Positions 35,137-43,609 of a DNA stretch of 64,000 nucleotides are shown one piece after another. Position numbers and translations under genes: made by a program. The notes beneath the pieces are model-generated. The model was given only the letters and a program-made list of their open reading frames with translations, was not told where the DNA came from and searched no databases. This DNA is from Streptomyces zagrosensis (GTDB lineage Bacteria; Actinomycetota; Actinomycetes; Streptomycetales; Streptomycetaceae): assembly GCF_014203645.1 (NCBI RefSeq), contig NZ_JACHJL010000012.1, positions 229,853 through 293,852 of the forward strand, written 5' to 3'. How positions within the stretch are numbered: position 1 is the stretch's first letter; the number at the start of each line of letters is the position of its first letter.

Positions 35137-35910
35137 ATGGACCTGAAACTCGATGAACTCTCCGTGGTGACGGACGGCAAGAGTCTCGTGCGCGGGCTGT
35201 CCCTGGACGTGCCGGACGGTCAGGTCGTGGGGCTCGTGGGGCCCAATGGAAGCGGCAAGTCCACCGCGCTGCGATGCGTGTACCGGGCGCTGCGTCCCAG
35301 CTCCGGAACCGTCTGGGTGGGCGAGCAGGACGTGACCCGACTCCCCATGCGCCACAGCGCCCAGACCGTCGCGGCCATGACTCAGGACGGTGGCGTCGAA
35401 TTCGACTTCACGGTCGAGGAAGTCGTCGCGCTCGGACGCGCACCCCATCTGCGCGGCAACCAGGCACTCAGTGGCCGAGAACGCGGCCTGTGCGAACGGG
35501 CGATGGAGCAGCTCGACATCGGACACCTCGCCCACCGGGGCGTTTTGACGCTGTCGGGCGGCGAGCGCCAACGCGTCCTGCTGGCCCGTGCGCTCGTGCA
35601 AGAAGCGAAGATCCTCGTCCTGGACGAGCCCACCAACCACCTGGACGTCCGTCACCAGATCGACCTGCTCTCGCTCCTGCGCGGGTCGGGGCTCACCGTC
35701 CTCGTCGTCCTGCATGACCTCAACCTCGCGGCGGCAGCCTGCGACCGGCTCGGCGTGCTCTCCCAGGGCCGGCTGGTCGCGTCAGGCACGCCCGCGGAAG
35801 TGCTCACGACACAGCTCATCCTTGACACCTTCGGCGTCAGGGCCAGCGTCGTCCCACACCCGCTGACCGGCGGTCCCCAGCTCCTGTATGCGCTCAACTC
35901 CACCCGCTGA
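35137..35910 (+). CDS. FecE/BtuD-type metallophore ABC transporter ATPase
   Basis: A 257-residue ATPase. Walker A GPNGSGKST starts near residue 35, the Q-loop lies at MTQDG, the ABC signature is LSGGERQR near 141-148, and Walker B ILVLDEPTNHLD near 161-172, with the H-loop at VVLHDLN. This complete motif order is that of iron-complex/cobalamin importer ATPases. It starts one base after the permease stop and is followed 14 bases later by the lipoprotein, so the three genes form one operon behind the Zur-like box at 33953. Confidence 0.93.
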   Translation: MDLKLDELSVVTDGKSLVRGLSLDVPDGQVVGLVGPNGSGKSTALRCVYRALRPSSGTVWVGEQDVTRLPMRHSAQTVAAMTQDGGVEFDFTVEEVVALGRAPHLRGNQALSGRERGLCERAMEQLDIGHLAHRGVLTLSGGERQRVLLARALVQEAKILVLDEPTNHLDVRHQIDLLSLLRGSGLTVLVVLHDLNLAAAACDRLGVLSQGRLVASGTPAEVLTTQLILDTFGVRASVVPHPLTGGPQLLYALNSTR

Positions 35911-35924
35911 AAGGCTGCTCACGC

Positions 35925-36935
35925 ATGCGTACAACCCGAATCCCCACCACGGCCCGCCGGCCTGCCGCTCTCGGCGCCGCCCTGGCGGCGGCCCTGGTGC
36001 TCAGCGGATGTGGCGCCGAGGTCGAATCGGACGCCAAGAAGTCCGGCAAGGTCACCGTCAAGCGCTGCGGTGAACCGGTGGAGTACACGGTGCCGGAGCG
36101 GGCCGTCGCCTACGAAGGCGGCAGCGCGGACAAGCTCTTCGCTCTCGGTCTCACTGAGCACGTGCACGGTTATGTGATGCCTCCCGCGAACCCGCCGGTG
36201 AGCAAGTCCCCGTGGGCGTCCGAGTACGCGAAGGTGAAGATGCTCAGCGACGACCTCCTCAACAAGGAGGTCGTGGTTGAGGCCAAGTCCGACTTCGTCG
36301 TGGCCGGCTGGAACTCCGGCTTCAAGGACGAGCGGGGCATCACGCCCGAAATCCTGGACAAGCTCGGCATTCAGAGCTTCATGCACACCGAGAGCTGCTT
36401 CAACTACCCCGGTCATCCGGAGAAGATGAGCCCCTTCCAGGCGCTCTACACCGACCTTGAACGGCTCGGCAAGATCTTCCGGGTAGACGAAAAGGCCACG
36501 GAAGTCGTTGACGGGTTGAAGGAGCGCGTGAAGGAGGTCAAAGCCAAGGCGCCGGTGGGCGATCCGGTGCCCGTCTTCCTCTACGACTCCGGCACCGACC
36601 AGCCGTTCACCGCGGGTAACCAGGTACCTCCCAACGACATCATCAAGACGGCAGGCGGCCGGAACGTGTTCGACGGTCTCGATGAGCGCTGGACCCAGGT
36701 CAACTGGGAATCCGTCGCCGAGGCCGAGCCCGAAGTCATCGTCATCTTCGACTACGGCGACCTGCCCGCCAAAAAGAAGATCGACTTCCTGAAGAAGTAC
36801 CCTCACACCAGGGAACTCCCGGCCGTGAAGAAGAACAACTTCTTCATCCTCGACTACAACGAGGGCATCAGCGGTCCCCGCAACATCGACGGCCTGGAGA
36901 AGTTCGCCACCTACCTGCGCAAAGTCAAGGGTTGA
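35925..36935 (+). CDS. Metallophore-binding lipoprotein (class III SBP)
   Basis: A 336-residue protein with a lipoprotein signal peptide (RR, hydrophobic LGAALAAALVLSGC, lipobox LSGC with Cys near 28). The mature part has the FepB/BtuF-like fold pattern: two lobes joined by a long helix (SPFQALYTDLERLGKIFRVD through LKERVKEVKAKA). It holds the usual EAEPEVIVIFDYGD segment of the C lobe. It should capture the metal complex outside the membrane and pass it to the FecCD permease. It is the last gene of the importer operon and is followed by a strong terminator hairpin at 36951-36985. Confidence 0.92.
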   Translation: MRTTRIPTTARRPAALGAALAAALVLSGCGAEVESDAKKSGKVTVKRCGEPVEYTVPERAVAYEGGSADKLFALGLTEHVHGYVMPPANPPVSKSPWASEYAKVKMLSDDLLNKEVVVEAKSDFVVAGWNSGFKDERGITPEILDKLGIQSFMHTESCFNYPGHPEKMSPFQALYTDLERLGKIFRVDEKATEVVDGLKERVKEVKAKAPVGDPVPVFLYDSGTDQPFTAGNQVPPNDIIKTAGGRNVFDGLDERWTQVNWESVAEAEPEVIVIFDYGDLPAKKKIDFLKKYPHTRELPAVKKNNFFILDYNEGISGPRNIDGLEKFATYLRKVKG

Positions 36936-36950
36936 GCCACCGCCGTCACG

Positions 36951-36985
36951 GCCTGTTCGGCAGGCTGAACGCCTGCCGAACAGGC
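36951..36985. terminator. Perfect 15-bp hairpin terminator
   Basis: GCCTGTTCGGCAGGC tgaac GCCTGCCGAACAGGC, a 15-bp perfect stem with a 5-base loop, begins 15 bases after the lipoprotein stop. There is no T tract, as usual in Streptomyces. It lies between convergent genes and could serve both. Confidence 0.85.
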
Positions 36986-37186
36986 CGCACTTCCGACGTA
37001 GGCAAGGTCTCGCCGGTGTTCCAGCGGGGGCGGTAGCTTTTGGCCGACGACATTCGACAGGCGCAGTCATTCAGCTACCTCACCGTCCCCAGACTTGGCA
37101 GCGCACCCTGCGAAGAACTCGGTCGCCCCGGAGCAGCCGGACCTCGGTGTGCGCAAGCACGGGGATCGGAGGCGGCTTGATGTCCG

Positions 37187-38764
37187 TCACGAGCAGGTGG
37201 TGTCGTTCTTCGGGACCGTCCCGTCGAGCAGGTACTCGTCGACGATTTCGGTCAGGCAGTCGTTGACGCCGTAGGTGCCGTGTCCTTCATCGTCCACGGT
37301 GAGGTGGACACCGACGCCCTTGCCCAGCTCGTTCGCCATCTTCTTGGCTCCCTCGTAAGGAGTGGCGGGGTCGCCGGTGTTGCCGATGACGAGGATGGGG
37401 TCCGCGCCGTGGGCGGTGACATCGACGGTGGGTGCGTGGCCGGCCACGGGCCAGCCGGTGCACTGGAGCAGTTGCCAGGCCATCCAGTCGCCGAATACAG
37501 CAGATGCTTTGCGGAATTCGGGCAGGTGCTGCCGCACGTCGTCGGTTGTGAAGCGACCCGAGTAATCGGCGCAATTCACCGCTGCGAAGGCGGAATTGAT
37601 ATTGGAGTATCCGTCGTCGGAGCGACCGTTGAGGCCTTCGGACAGGTACAGCAGTACGCTGCCGTCCCCCTCAGCGGCCATGGACAACCCGTCCCTCAGT
37701 ACCATCCAGCCCATCTCCTTGTCGTAGAGGGCGGCTGCGATGCCGTTGAGTGCGAGGCTTTGCGTGAGGGGGCGCCCAGAATCCGTAGGCAAGGGTTTCG
37801 CGTCCAGGCTCTCGATGAGCGCGGTGATTTCCCTCTCGCCCGTGGCCGGGTCCTTGCCCGCGAAGGAGCACGCCTTTTGCTTCACGCAGTCCTTGGTGAA
37901 GTTCCGCAATGCACCCTGGAATCCCTTCGCCTGTCCGAGCCCGCTCGCCAGCACGTTGTGGGTGGGATCGACCACGCCGTCGAAGACGGTTCGTCCGACA
38001 TGCTCCGGGAAAAGGTGGGCGTAGACGCCGCCGAGTTGTGTTCCATAGGAGATACCGAAGTAGTTCAGTTTCTCGTCCCCCAGGACGTGACGCATCAGGT
38101 CGAGATCTCGGGCGGCGTCCTGTGTGCCGACGTGGTCCAGCACGGCGCCCGAGTTGCTGTCACAGGCCCGGACAAACGCGCGTGCGCCGCGGGCGATGCC
38201 CTCTTCCTCCGCGGTGTCGTCCGGTGTCGCGTCCGCGGCCAGCCAGGCGTCCATCGCCTTCGTGTCCAGACACTTCACACCGGCACTTTCCCCGACCCCG
38301 CGCGGGTCGAAGCTGACCAGGTCGTAGCGCTTGTGCAGTGCCTTGTAGTCGTCGTTGGCGAAGGAGGGAAGCGTTGACACCCCGGAATCACCGGGGCCAC
38401 CGAAGTTGAAGACGAGAGAACCGAGCCGTCCCTGGCCAACATCCCGCGAAGCCTTCACCCGGATGAGGGCGAGGTTGATGGTCTTGCCGTCGGGGTTCGC
38501 GTAGTCCAGGGGTGCCTTCATGGTGCTGCACTGCCATGTCGTCCCGTCCGAGAGATTCTCGGGCTTGTCACCGCCTCCCTGAGCCTTGGACGGGGCGGAA
38601 CACGCGGTCCAGTTCAGTTTCTGGTCGCTGAGGGCGGTGGGGACCGAGGGTGTCGCGGCGGACCTGGTGGGGCCGGCGCCAGGATCGCAGGCCGTGCCGG
38701 TGGCGGCTGCCAGTACGGCGAGTGACGTCAGGACGACGACCCGGGACGAGCGGTGGTTGGGCAT
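37187..38764 (-). CDS. Secreted alpha/beta-hydrolase tripeptidyl aminopeptidase (SlpD/E-like)
   Basis: A 525-residue protein. The ATG at 38764 has GGGAG upstream. The signal sequence ends at a lipobox-like ATGTAC, so it is probably a lipoprotein. The peptidase S33 fold is seen in FNFGGPGDSG (oxyanion region), the nucleophile elbow GISYGTQ, the Asp region IGNTGDPATPYE and the His region DDEGHGTYG. C-terminal Cys pairs are typical of Streptomyces Slp/Tap enzymes that trim tripeptides from secreted proteins. It is convergent with the metallophore importer and shares its terminator; a functional link is not evident. Confidence 0.88.
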   Translation of the reverse strand: MPNHRSSRVVVLTSLAVLAAATGTACDPGAGPTRSAATPSVPTALSDQKLNWTACSAPSKAQGGGDKPENLSDGTTWQCSTMKAPLDYANPDGKTINLALIRVKASRDVGQGRLGSLVFNFGGPGDSGVSTLPSFANDDYKALHKRYDLVSFDPRGVGESAGVKCLDTKAMDAWLAADATPDDTAEEEGIARGARAFVRACDSNSGAVLDHVGTQDAARDLDLMRHVLGDEKLNYFGISYGTQLGGVYAHLFPEHVGRTVFDGVVDPTHNVLASGLGQAKGFQGALRNFTKDCVKQKACSFAGKDPATGEREITALIESLDAKPLPTDSGRPLTQSLALNGIAAALYDKEMGWMVLRDGLSMAAEGDGSVLLYLSEGLNGRSDDGYSNINSAFAAVNCADYSGRFTTDDVRQHLPEFRKASAVFGDWMAWQLLQCTGWPVAGHAPTVDVTAHGADPILVIGNTGDPATPYEGAKKMANELGKGVGVHLTVDDEGHGTYGVNDCLTEIVDEYLLDGTVPKNDTTCS

Positions 38765-38808
38765 GCTTCTCCCTGTCCGAGGTCGTTGCTGGTGAAAAGC
38801 GCGAATGC

Positions 38809-39117
38809 TCATGCGTCGATTTCCTGGTCGTGATGCCGGCGGTCGGCGCGTGTGCCCCGGAAGGACGTGAAGCCCTGGACGGCCCGCAAGCCGAGTGTGG
38901 CGAACACGAGGCCCACGCTGATCGTGAAGACATACGAGGCCCATGTGCTGCTGGTACCCGCGGCAGATTCCAATGCCGAGAGCAATATTTTGCCCAAGGG
39001 GTAGGAGACTGCGGCCAGGACGACGGTGAGCCAGAACGGCTCGCTCTTCAGCGGCTTGGCCGCGACGACCATGGCCAGAACGGCGATCAGGACGATGATG
39101 ACGTCGGTTCGATCCAT
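38809..39117 (-). CDS. Small membrane protein of unknown function
   Basis: A 102-residue protein from the ATG at 39117. Three hydrophobic segments are visible: DVIIVLIAVLAMVVAA, WLTVVLAAVSYPLGKILL and SYVFTISVGLVFATLGL. They are followed by a charged C-terminal tail rich in Arg and His (RADRRHHDQE). It lies 44 bases upstream of the peptidase gene on the same strand and may be co-transcribed. I do not recognise a family. Confidence 0.6.
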   Translation of the reverse strand: MDRTDVIIVLIAVLAMVVAAKPLKSEPFWLTVVLAAVSYPLGKILLSALESAAGTSSTWASYVFTISVGLVFATLGLRAVQGFTSFRGTRADRRHHDQEIDA

Positions 39118-39445
39118 GTGTTGATCGTCTCGCCCCCAGACCGCTGCGGCGTCTACCACCAGGAGGAACGCGGTCTAGGCCGACAGACCTAGAAAGCCGG
39201 CGCGACATTCGGACCGGCCAGGCGTGAACTGCTCACAGGCCGTGGGCGCGGGCGCGGGGCAAAGGTCACGGGGCGGCCGTCACCGCGCTTCCCGGCAGCT
39301 CGCCGGGACCGGTCACACAGTGGAATCGGCCCAGGTCCCCCCGCGCCCCCGCAGAAGGCTCCACAAACCGGGCCGGGCCGGACCGCACGAGGCCCACCGG
39401 CGCGGAGCCTTGCACCCTGCGCACGGCTCTACACTCGTACCAATA
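39118..39445. other. Divergent intergenic region
   Basis: About 330 bases between the small membrane protein and the histidine kinase. The kinase frame is open here back to 39224, but the residues are Arg/Pro-rich and lack hydrophobic character, so I treat it as non-coding. No clear operator was seen. Confidence 0.4.
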
Positions 39446-41503
39446 ATGAGAAAGACTCGGGGCCTGCTCCTGCCAGGCGTCTTCGCGCTGACACAGCTGC
39501 TCTTGTGGTTTATCGCCGTCCCGACGCTGAGTGAGCCCCCGAGCCCCACGATGTGGATCACCGCTTTCATCGCCACGGCCGTCACCGCGCATGCGCTCGA
39601 ACGGCGAAACCGGACACCGCTCCCCGCTCTTGGCGAGATTGTCGCGTCATCCGTGCTGGTGCAGGTTCTAGCACCGCCCGACACCCTGAACCTGGTGGCG
39701 AGTGTGGCGGTCCTGATGGCGCTTTTCTCCGTCACCGTTCGAAGTGACTGGATCATCGGCCTGGGCGCGACCGCCGCTGCCGCCGTCGTGCAACTCCTGC
39801 TGGGTGCGGCTCAGTACGGATTCGGCAGTGCTCTCGTCTTCGACTGGCTCGTCACTGTCTGCCTGTACCTGCCGGCCTGCGCTCTCGGTGCGGGTCGTCG
39901 GCACTGGCTGCGAGAGCGGCAGGTGACGAAACAGCGGCTGACCAGTGCTGAGCTGGAGCTGGGGCAGGCCGTCGACACCGAGCGCAACCGACTGGCGAAC
40001 GAGTTGCACGACATCAGTGCGCACCACCTCACCTCTGTCGTGGTGTCCGTCGAAGCCGCCCGCAGGCTCGGTGCCAGCAGACCCGAACTGGCCACGGAGG
40101 CTCTCACGTTCGCAAGCCGCACCGCGCGGGAGACCCAGGTGGCGCTGCGACGACTTGTGACAGTCATGGGAGTGGACGAGGTACCGGCTCCCCAGTCGAT
40201 GACTGCTTCGATCGAAGCCCTGATCGCGGGCTTCGGCAGACTGGGCCGTCCCGTATCCGTTCGCCTCCCCGCCGACCTCGTCGGTCCGGCGGCGGAGGCG
40301 GCCCACGGCATCGTCCGGGAGGCCCTGACCAATGCCCTGCGCTACGCGCCGGGTGCCTCGGTCGCCATTCGGGCGGAGCGAGCCGGGGAGGCGCTGCACC
40401 TGACCATCGACAACAGCAGGCCGCCCGGCGGCGTCGGCGGCGACAAGCTGGGCATCGGCTCCGGCCGCGGTCTGGACGGGATGTGCCGGCGAGCCGCAGC
40501 CATCGGCGGGCACCTGTCCGCTGGGCCCCGCCCTGACGGGGGTTGGCGCGTGGCTGCCGTACTGCCCGATGCCCGGTCCGCGCGGCAGCCGGCCACGGGA
40601 CGACGGCGCAACTTCACACGGGAGCAGCGGATCGCGGATGGGGCAGTCTTCGGCTCCGTCGCCGTGGCGTCGTCCGGCTATGCCCTACAGAAGGTGGCGG
40701 ATGCCGGACACGGGGTCTCGGTCTGGCTGTTGCTCACGCTGTTGCTGACCGTTCACGCGCTGCCGTTGCTGTGGCGCCGACGAGCCCCTTGGCTGGCCCT
40801 CGCCGTGGTCGGGGCCACCGTCCTTGTATGGCCGGGGCTGCTGCAAAGCGGTGTGCTGCCGCCGTCCATCGCGAACGGTCTCCTGGGTGGCGGGTTGGCC
40901 GAGCTGGCAGCTGTCTACGGGGTCGCGGCTTACGGACGCGTTCTGAAACGGGCGGCCACGCCTGCTCAACGGTATGGTCCGCCCTTGGCCCCACAGCTGA
41001 CGTATCCGCCCGGCTACCGGCTGTCGTATCTGTCGGTTCCCGCTGCGGCCCTGTCCTTCGGCGTCCCGATGACGGTTGCCTTCGCCGCCGACGGGCTGTT
41101 GCTCGGGGAACCGACCCATCCTTTTCTGCTGTTGTTTCTCCTCGCCGAGGTGCTGTTGGGACTGGGCCTGGTGTTCACGGCGGCGTGGTGGGCGGGGTGG
41201 CTGATGCACATGCGTCGCAAGCGGGTGCTGGAGCGCGAGGATGCGGCGCTCACGGGCTTGCTGTCGAGCACGAGGGACATGGTCCACAGCGAGCGGCAGC
41301 GAGTCGCCGGCGGCCTACAGGAGAAGGTGCTCCAGCAGACCACTTTGGTGATCTCCTCGGCGGAGGCGGGCAGTCTGAGCGACGTCGCCGCTGCCACGAG
41401 AGCGACGCTCGCCGCCATGCGTCAGCTGCTCGGGAGCCTGGACGCAGGTAAGGCGCCGACTGCCCCGCGGAAGGCCCCCGCACAGACCGCACCTCGCGCG
41501 TAG
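39446..41503 (+). CDS. Sensor histidine kinase with a second degenerate kinase-like half
   Basis: A 685-residue protein from the ATG at 39446. The N-terminal half has about six membrane segments, then a HisKA_3-type dimerisation box with ERNRLANELHD and the phospho-accepting His at 188. The ATPase follows (REALTNALRYAP, GSGRGLDGM as G-box). This half is a complete NarL-partner kinase. From residue 400 a second set of membrane segments appears, and then SERQRVAGGLQEKVLQQT, a copy of the dimerisation helix in which the His is replaced by Gln at 625 and no ATPase domain follows. This tandem layout may be a fusion or internal duplication. The response regulator gene follows on the same strand. 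Confidence 0.9.
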   Translation: MRKTRGLLLPGVFALTQLLLWFIAVPTLSEPPSPTMWITAFIATAVTAHALERRNRTPLPALGEIVASSVLVQVLAPPDTLNLVASVAVLMALFSVTVRSDWIIGLGATAAAAVVQLLLGAAQYGFGSALVFDWLVTVCLYLPACALGAGRRHWLRERQVTKQRLTSAELELGQAVDTERNRLANELHDISAHHLTSVVVSVEAARRLGASRPELATEALTFASRTARETQVALRRLVTVMGVDEVPAPQSMTASIEALIAGFGRLGRPVSVRLPADLVGPAAEAAHGIVREALTNALRYAPGASVAIRAERAGEALHLTIDNSRPPGGVGGDKLGIGSGRGLDGMCRRAAAIGGHLSAGPRPDGGWRVAAVLPDARSARQPATGRRRNFTREQRIADGAVFGSVAVASSGYALQKVADAGHGVSVWLLLTLLLTVHALPLLWRRRAPWLALAVVGATVLVWPGLLQSGVLPPSIANGLLGGGLAELAAVYGVAAYGRVLKRAATPAQRYGPPLAPQLTYPPGYRLSYLSVPAAALSFGVPMTVAFAADGLLLGEPTHPFLLLFLLAEVLLGLGLVFTAAWWAGWLMHMRRKRVLEREDAALTGLLSSTRDMVHSERQRVAGGLQEKVLQQTTLVISSAEAGSLSDVAAATRATLAAMRQLLGSLDAGKAPTAPRKAPAQTAPRA

Positions 41504-41547
41504 GTGCGGCTGAGCACAGACCGCACCTCGCACGTAGGTGCGGCTGA
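41481..41547 (+). repeat. Two 33-base direct repeats, each forming a hairpin
   Basis: The unit CACAGACCGCACCTCGC[G/A]CG followed by TAGGTGCGGCTGA occurs at 41481-41513 and 41515-41547. Each unit has an inverted repeat CCGCACCT/AGGTGCGG. The first contains the stop codon of the histidine kinase. Tandem hairpins between kinase and regulator could act as attenuator, RNA-processing site or terminator. Confidence 0.75.
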
Positions 41548-41668
41548 CGCGAGACTCGTCCGTGCGGGTGGATCGTGTGCCAGCAGCTGCCCGCGGGTGC
41601 GTGTGCTGCCTGGCATGCCCTGCTCATGATGGCCATGGGAGACTGCGAAGCCAGGCAATGGGCTCATC

Positions 41669-42364
41669 GTGGGCGAGCAGAGGAGATGTGCCATCAGTAT
41701 CCGTGTGCTGGTCGTGGATGATCAGGCGATCGTTCGCGCGGGCTTCGTGGCGATCCTGACGGCTGAGGCCGATATGGCCGTGGTCGGCGAGGCCGCGGAC
41801 GGGGACGCGGCAGTGGCGATGGCAGCCGAGCTCACGCCCGACCTCGTGCTGATGGACATCCGGATGCCCGGTATGGACGGGCTGACGGCTACCCGGCTGA
41901 TCACGGGTCACAGCAGTCACACCAAGGTCCTTGTCCTCACCACATTCGACCTCGATGCCTACGTCTACGAAGCTTTGCGTGCCGGTTCCTGCGGTTTCCT
42001 GCTCAAGGATTCCGAGCCGGAGGCCCTTTTGACAGCGATAAGGGTGGCCGCCTCCGGGGACGGCGTCCTCGCCCCCGCGGTCACGGGACGTCTGATAGCG
42101 GCCTTCGCTCACGGAGCCCCGGTGGCTCCGGAGATCAGCGGAGCCCTGGACAGCCTCACCCCTCGCGAACGCGAGATCATGACTCTGGTGGCCACGGGCT
42201 TGAACAACACGGAGATCGGGGAGCGCCTGGGGCTGGCCATGGGCACGGTGAAAGCCCATGTGAGCGCAGTGCTCAACAAGTTGAGTCTTCGAGATCGCGT
42301 TCAGGCGACCATTCTGGCCTATGAAAGCGGACTGATCCGCCCGCTGGGAATGTCGGCTCCCTGA
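41669..42364 (+). CDS. NarL/LuxR-family response regulator
   Basis: The open frame begins with GTG at 41669 and gives 231 residues. The receiver domain shows VVDDQAIVRAGF, the phospho-acceptor in LMDIRMPGMDGL, TTF and GFLLKD (Lys). The C-terminal LuxR helix-turn-helix begins LTPREREIMTLVATGLNN and continues with GTVKAHVSAVLNKL. The GTG has no good ribosome binding site. AGGAG at 41681-41685 instead points to codon 9, ATC at 41693, which is where homologues start (I-S-I-R-V-L-V-V-D-D). A non-standard AUC start is therefore possible. It pairs with the kinase ending at 41503. Confidence 0.9.
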   Translation: MGEQRRCAISIRVLVVDDQAIVRAGFVAILTAEADMAVVGEAADGDAAVAMAAELTPDLVLMDIRMPGMDGLTATRLITGHSSHTKVLVLTTFDLDAYVYEALRAGSCGFLLKDSEPEALLTAIRVAASGDGVLAPAVTGRLIAAFAHGAPVAPEISGALDSLTPREREIMTLVATGLNNTEIGERLGLAMGTVKAHVSAVLNKLSLRDRVQATILAYESGLIRPLGMSAP

Positions 42365-42807
42365 GTGGCTCGCCGGGCTCGGTCTTTGTCTGTACGGTCT
42401 CGGCGGCGACCGCAGCAGTGAGGAAGCCACTTCGCTTTGTTTCTTGTGAAGGAGCTGGCACCCGCGTCGGCGATGCCACCAGGTGTGCAAGAACTGCTCG
42501 GGCCATGTCGCGCCCCGCCACCGAGTGCACACAACAGGGTGCTGCCGAAGCCGATGAGAAGGGCAGAAGCAGTGCCCCGCGCCCCATGAACGCGCTGATC
42601 ACACTGATCGCGTGAGGGTGGGCAGTGATACGGATGGGGGCACAGCGGTGGCCACGGACGCCGTTTTTACGCGGGCAGGGCCGTTGTCGTGGAGGTGGCA
42701 CGCGCAACGCATGCGGGTCCACGGCCTTGGTCCTCAACGGCCAGCCGTTGAGGACCAAGACCCGTCGCGTCGGACCGTCTTGCGGGTAGGCGGGAACGGC
42801 TTGCGTG
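42365..42807. other. Gene-free stretch between convergent operons
   Basis: About 440 bases between the response regulator and the end of the large minus-strand operon. No supported gene. It contains the strong hairpin at 42726-42759. Confidence 0.6.
42726..42759. terminator. Perfect 16-bp hairpin, bidirectional terminator
   Basis: CTTGGTCCTCAACGGC ca GCCGTTGAGGACCAAG is a perfect inverted repeat, 49 bases downstream of the methyltransferase stop on the minus strand. It ends the large metallophore-type operon and could also stop read-through from the response regulator. Confidence 0.8.
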
Positions 42808-43566
42808 TTAGCCGCGTACCGCCGCCAGTACGCAACTGTGGCCGTACTGCCAAACGCTGCCCACGGCCGTGAAGCCGGCCTTACGCATCAGCTCCATGTG
42901 CCGCTGAGCGGTGAGGCCGTTGTCGCTGCCGCCGTCCAGCGAGCGTCTCCGTCGTTCGGCGAAGAGCGCCGCGAGGCGCGGGTCGGCCGCGGCGGCCGAC
43001 CACCAGCTTGCCCAGTCCTCGTGCGGACGGTCCCCCCTGCGCGCCTCGCGGCCTCCCGCGACGGCTTCCGAGAGGCGCCTGATCGGCGTGTCCTGCTGGA
43101 AGAGGTGGTCGGCGTTGACGAGCACCCCGCCGGGGTGCAGGACGTCGTGGACCTGTTCGTAGAGCCCTTCGAGCACCGCTTGCGGCAGGTAGTGCAGGGC
43201 CGTGGTGGACACCACGGCGTGCAGCCGCCCGGGCAGCGGCGCGGTCCAGTCGTCGGCGCCGATCTGCGCGTCGATGAAGTGGACGCGTTCGCCGTGGTGG
43301 AGGCGGCCCAGCGCGAGGAGCAGCGGGTCGTGGTCTACACCGTGGACGCGTGCGTGCGGCAGGCGCGCGGCCACATGGGCGGCCAGCGAGCCGGGGCCGC
43401 ACCCCAGATCGGCGATCAGCGGCTCGGCGTCGGCCCGCGCGGCGTGGGCGACCACGTCGGCGATGACGTCGAACCGCTCCGCGCGGGCGGTGGCGTAGAG
43501 CCGCTGCTGACTCTCCCAGCGGCGTACCCACGCCCCCGCCGCGTCCGCGGTCAACTGCTGTTCCAT
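42808..43566 (-). CDS. Class I SAM-dependent methyltransferase
   Basis: A 252-residue protein. The ATG at 43566 has AAGGAAG upstream; the frame stays open further but the added sequence is Pro-rich and lies in the intergenic gap. Motif I is IADLGCGPGSLAAH near residues 47-60, motif II VHGVDHDP, and post-I and motif IV regions follow (VVSTTALHYLP). This is a Rossmann-fold methyltransferase of the ubiE/small-molecule type. It is the last gene of the operon, 43 bases after the MFS gene. A tailoring methylation of the operon product is inferred; the position is unknown. Confidence 0.85.
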   Translation of the reverse strand: MEQQLTADAAGAWVRRWESQQRLYATARAERFDVIADVVAHAARADAEPLIADLGCGPGSLAAHVAARLPHARVHGVDHDPLLLALGRLHHGERVHFIDAQIGADDWTAPLPGRLHAVVSTTALHYLPQAVLEGLYEQVHDVLHPGGVLVNADHLFQQDTPIRRLSEAVAGGREARRGDRPHEDWASWWSAAAADPRLAALFAERRRRSLDGGSDNGLTAQRHMELMRKAGFTAVGSVWQYGHSCVLAAVRG

Positions 43567-43609
43567 GGTGCTTCCTTGCTGTGGTGCGTTCAGTCGTGCC
43601 GTGGTGCGT

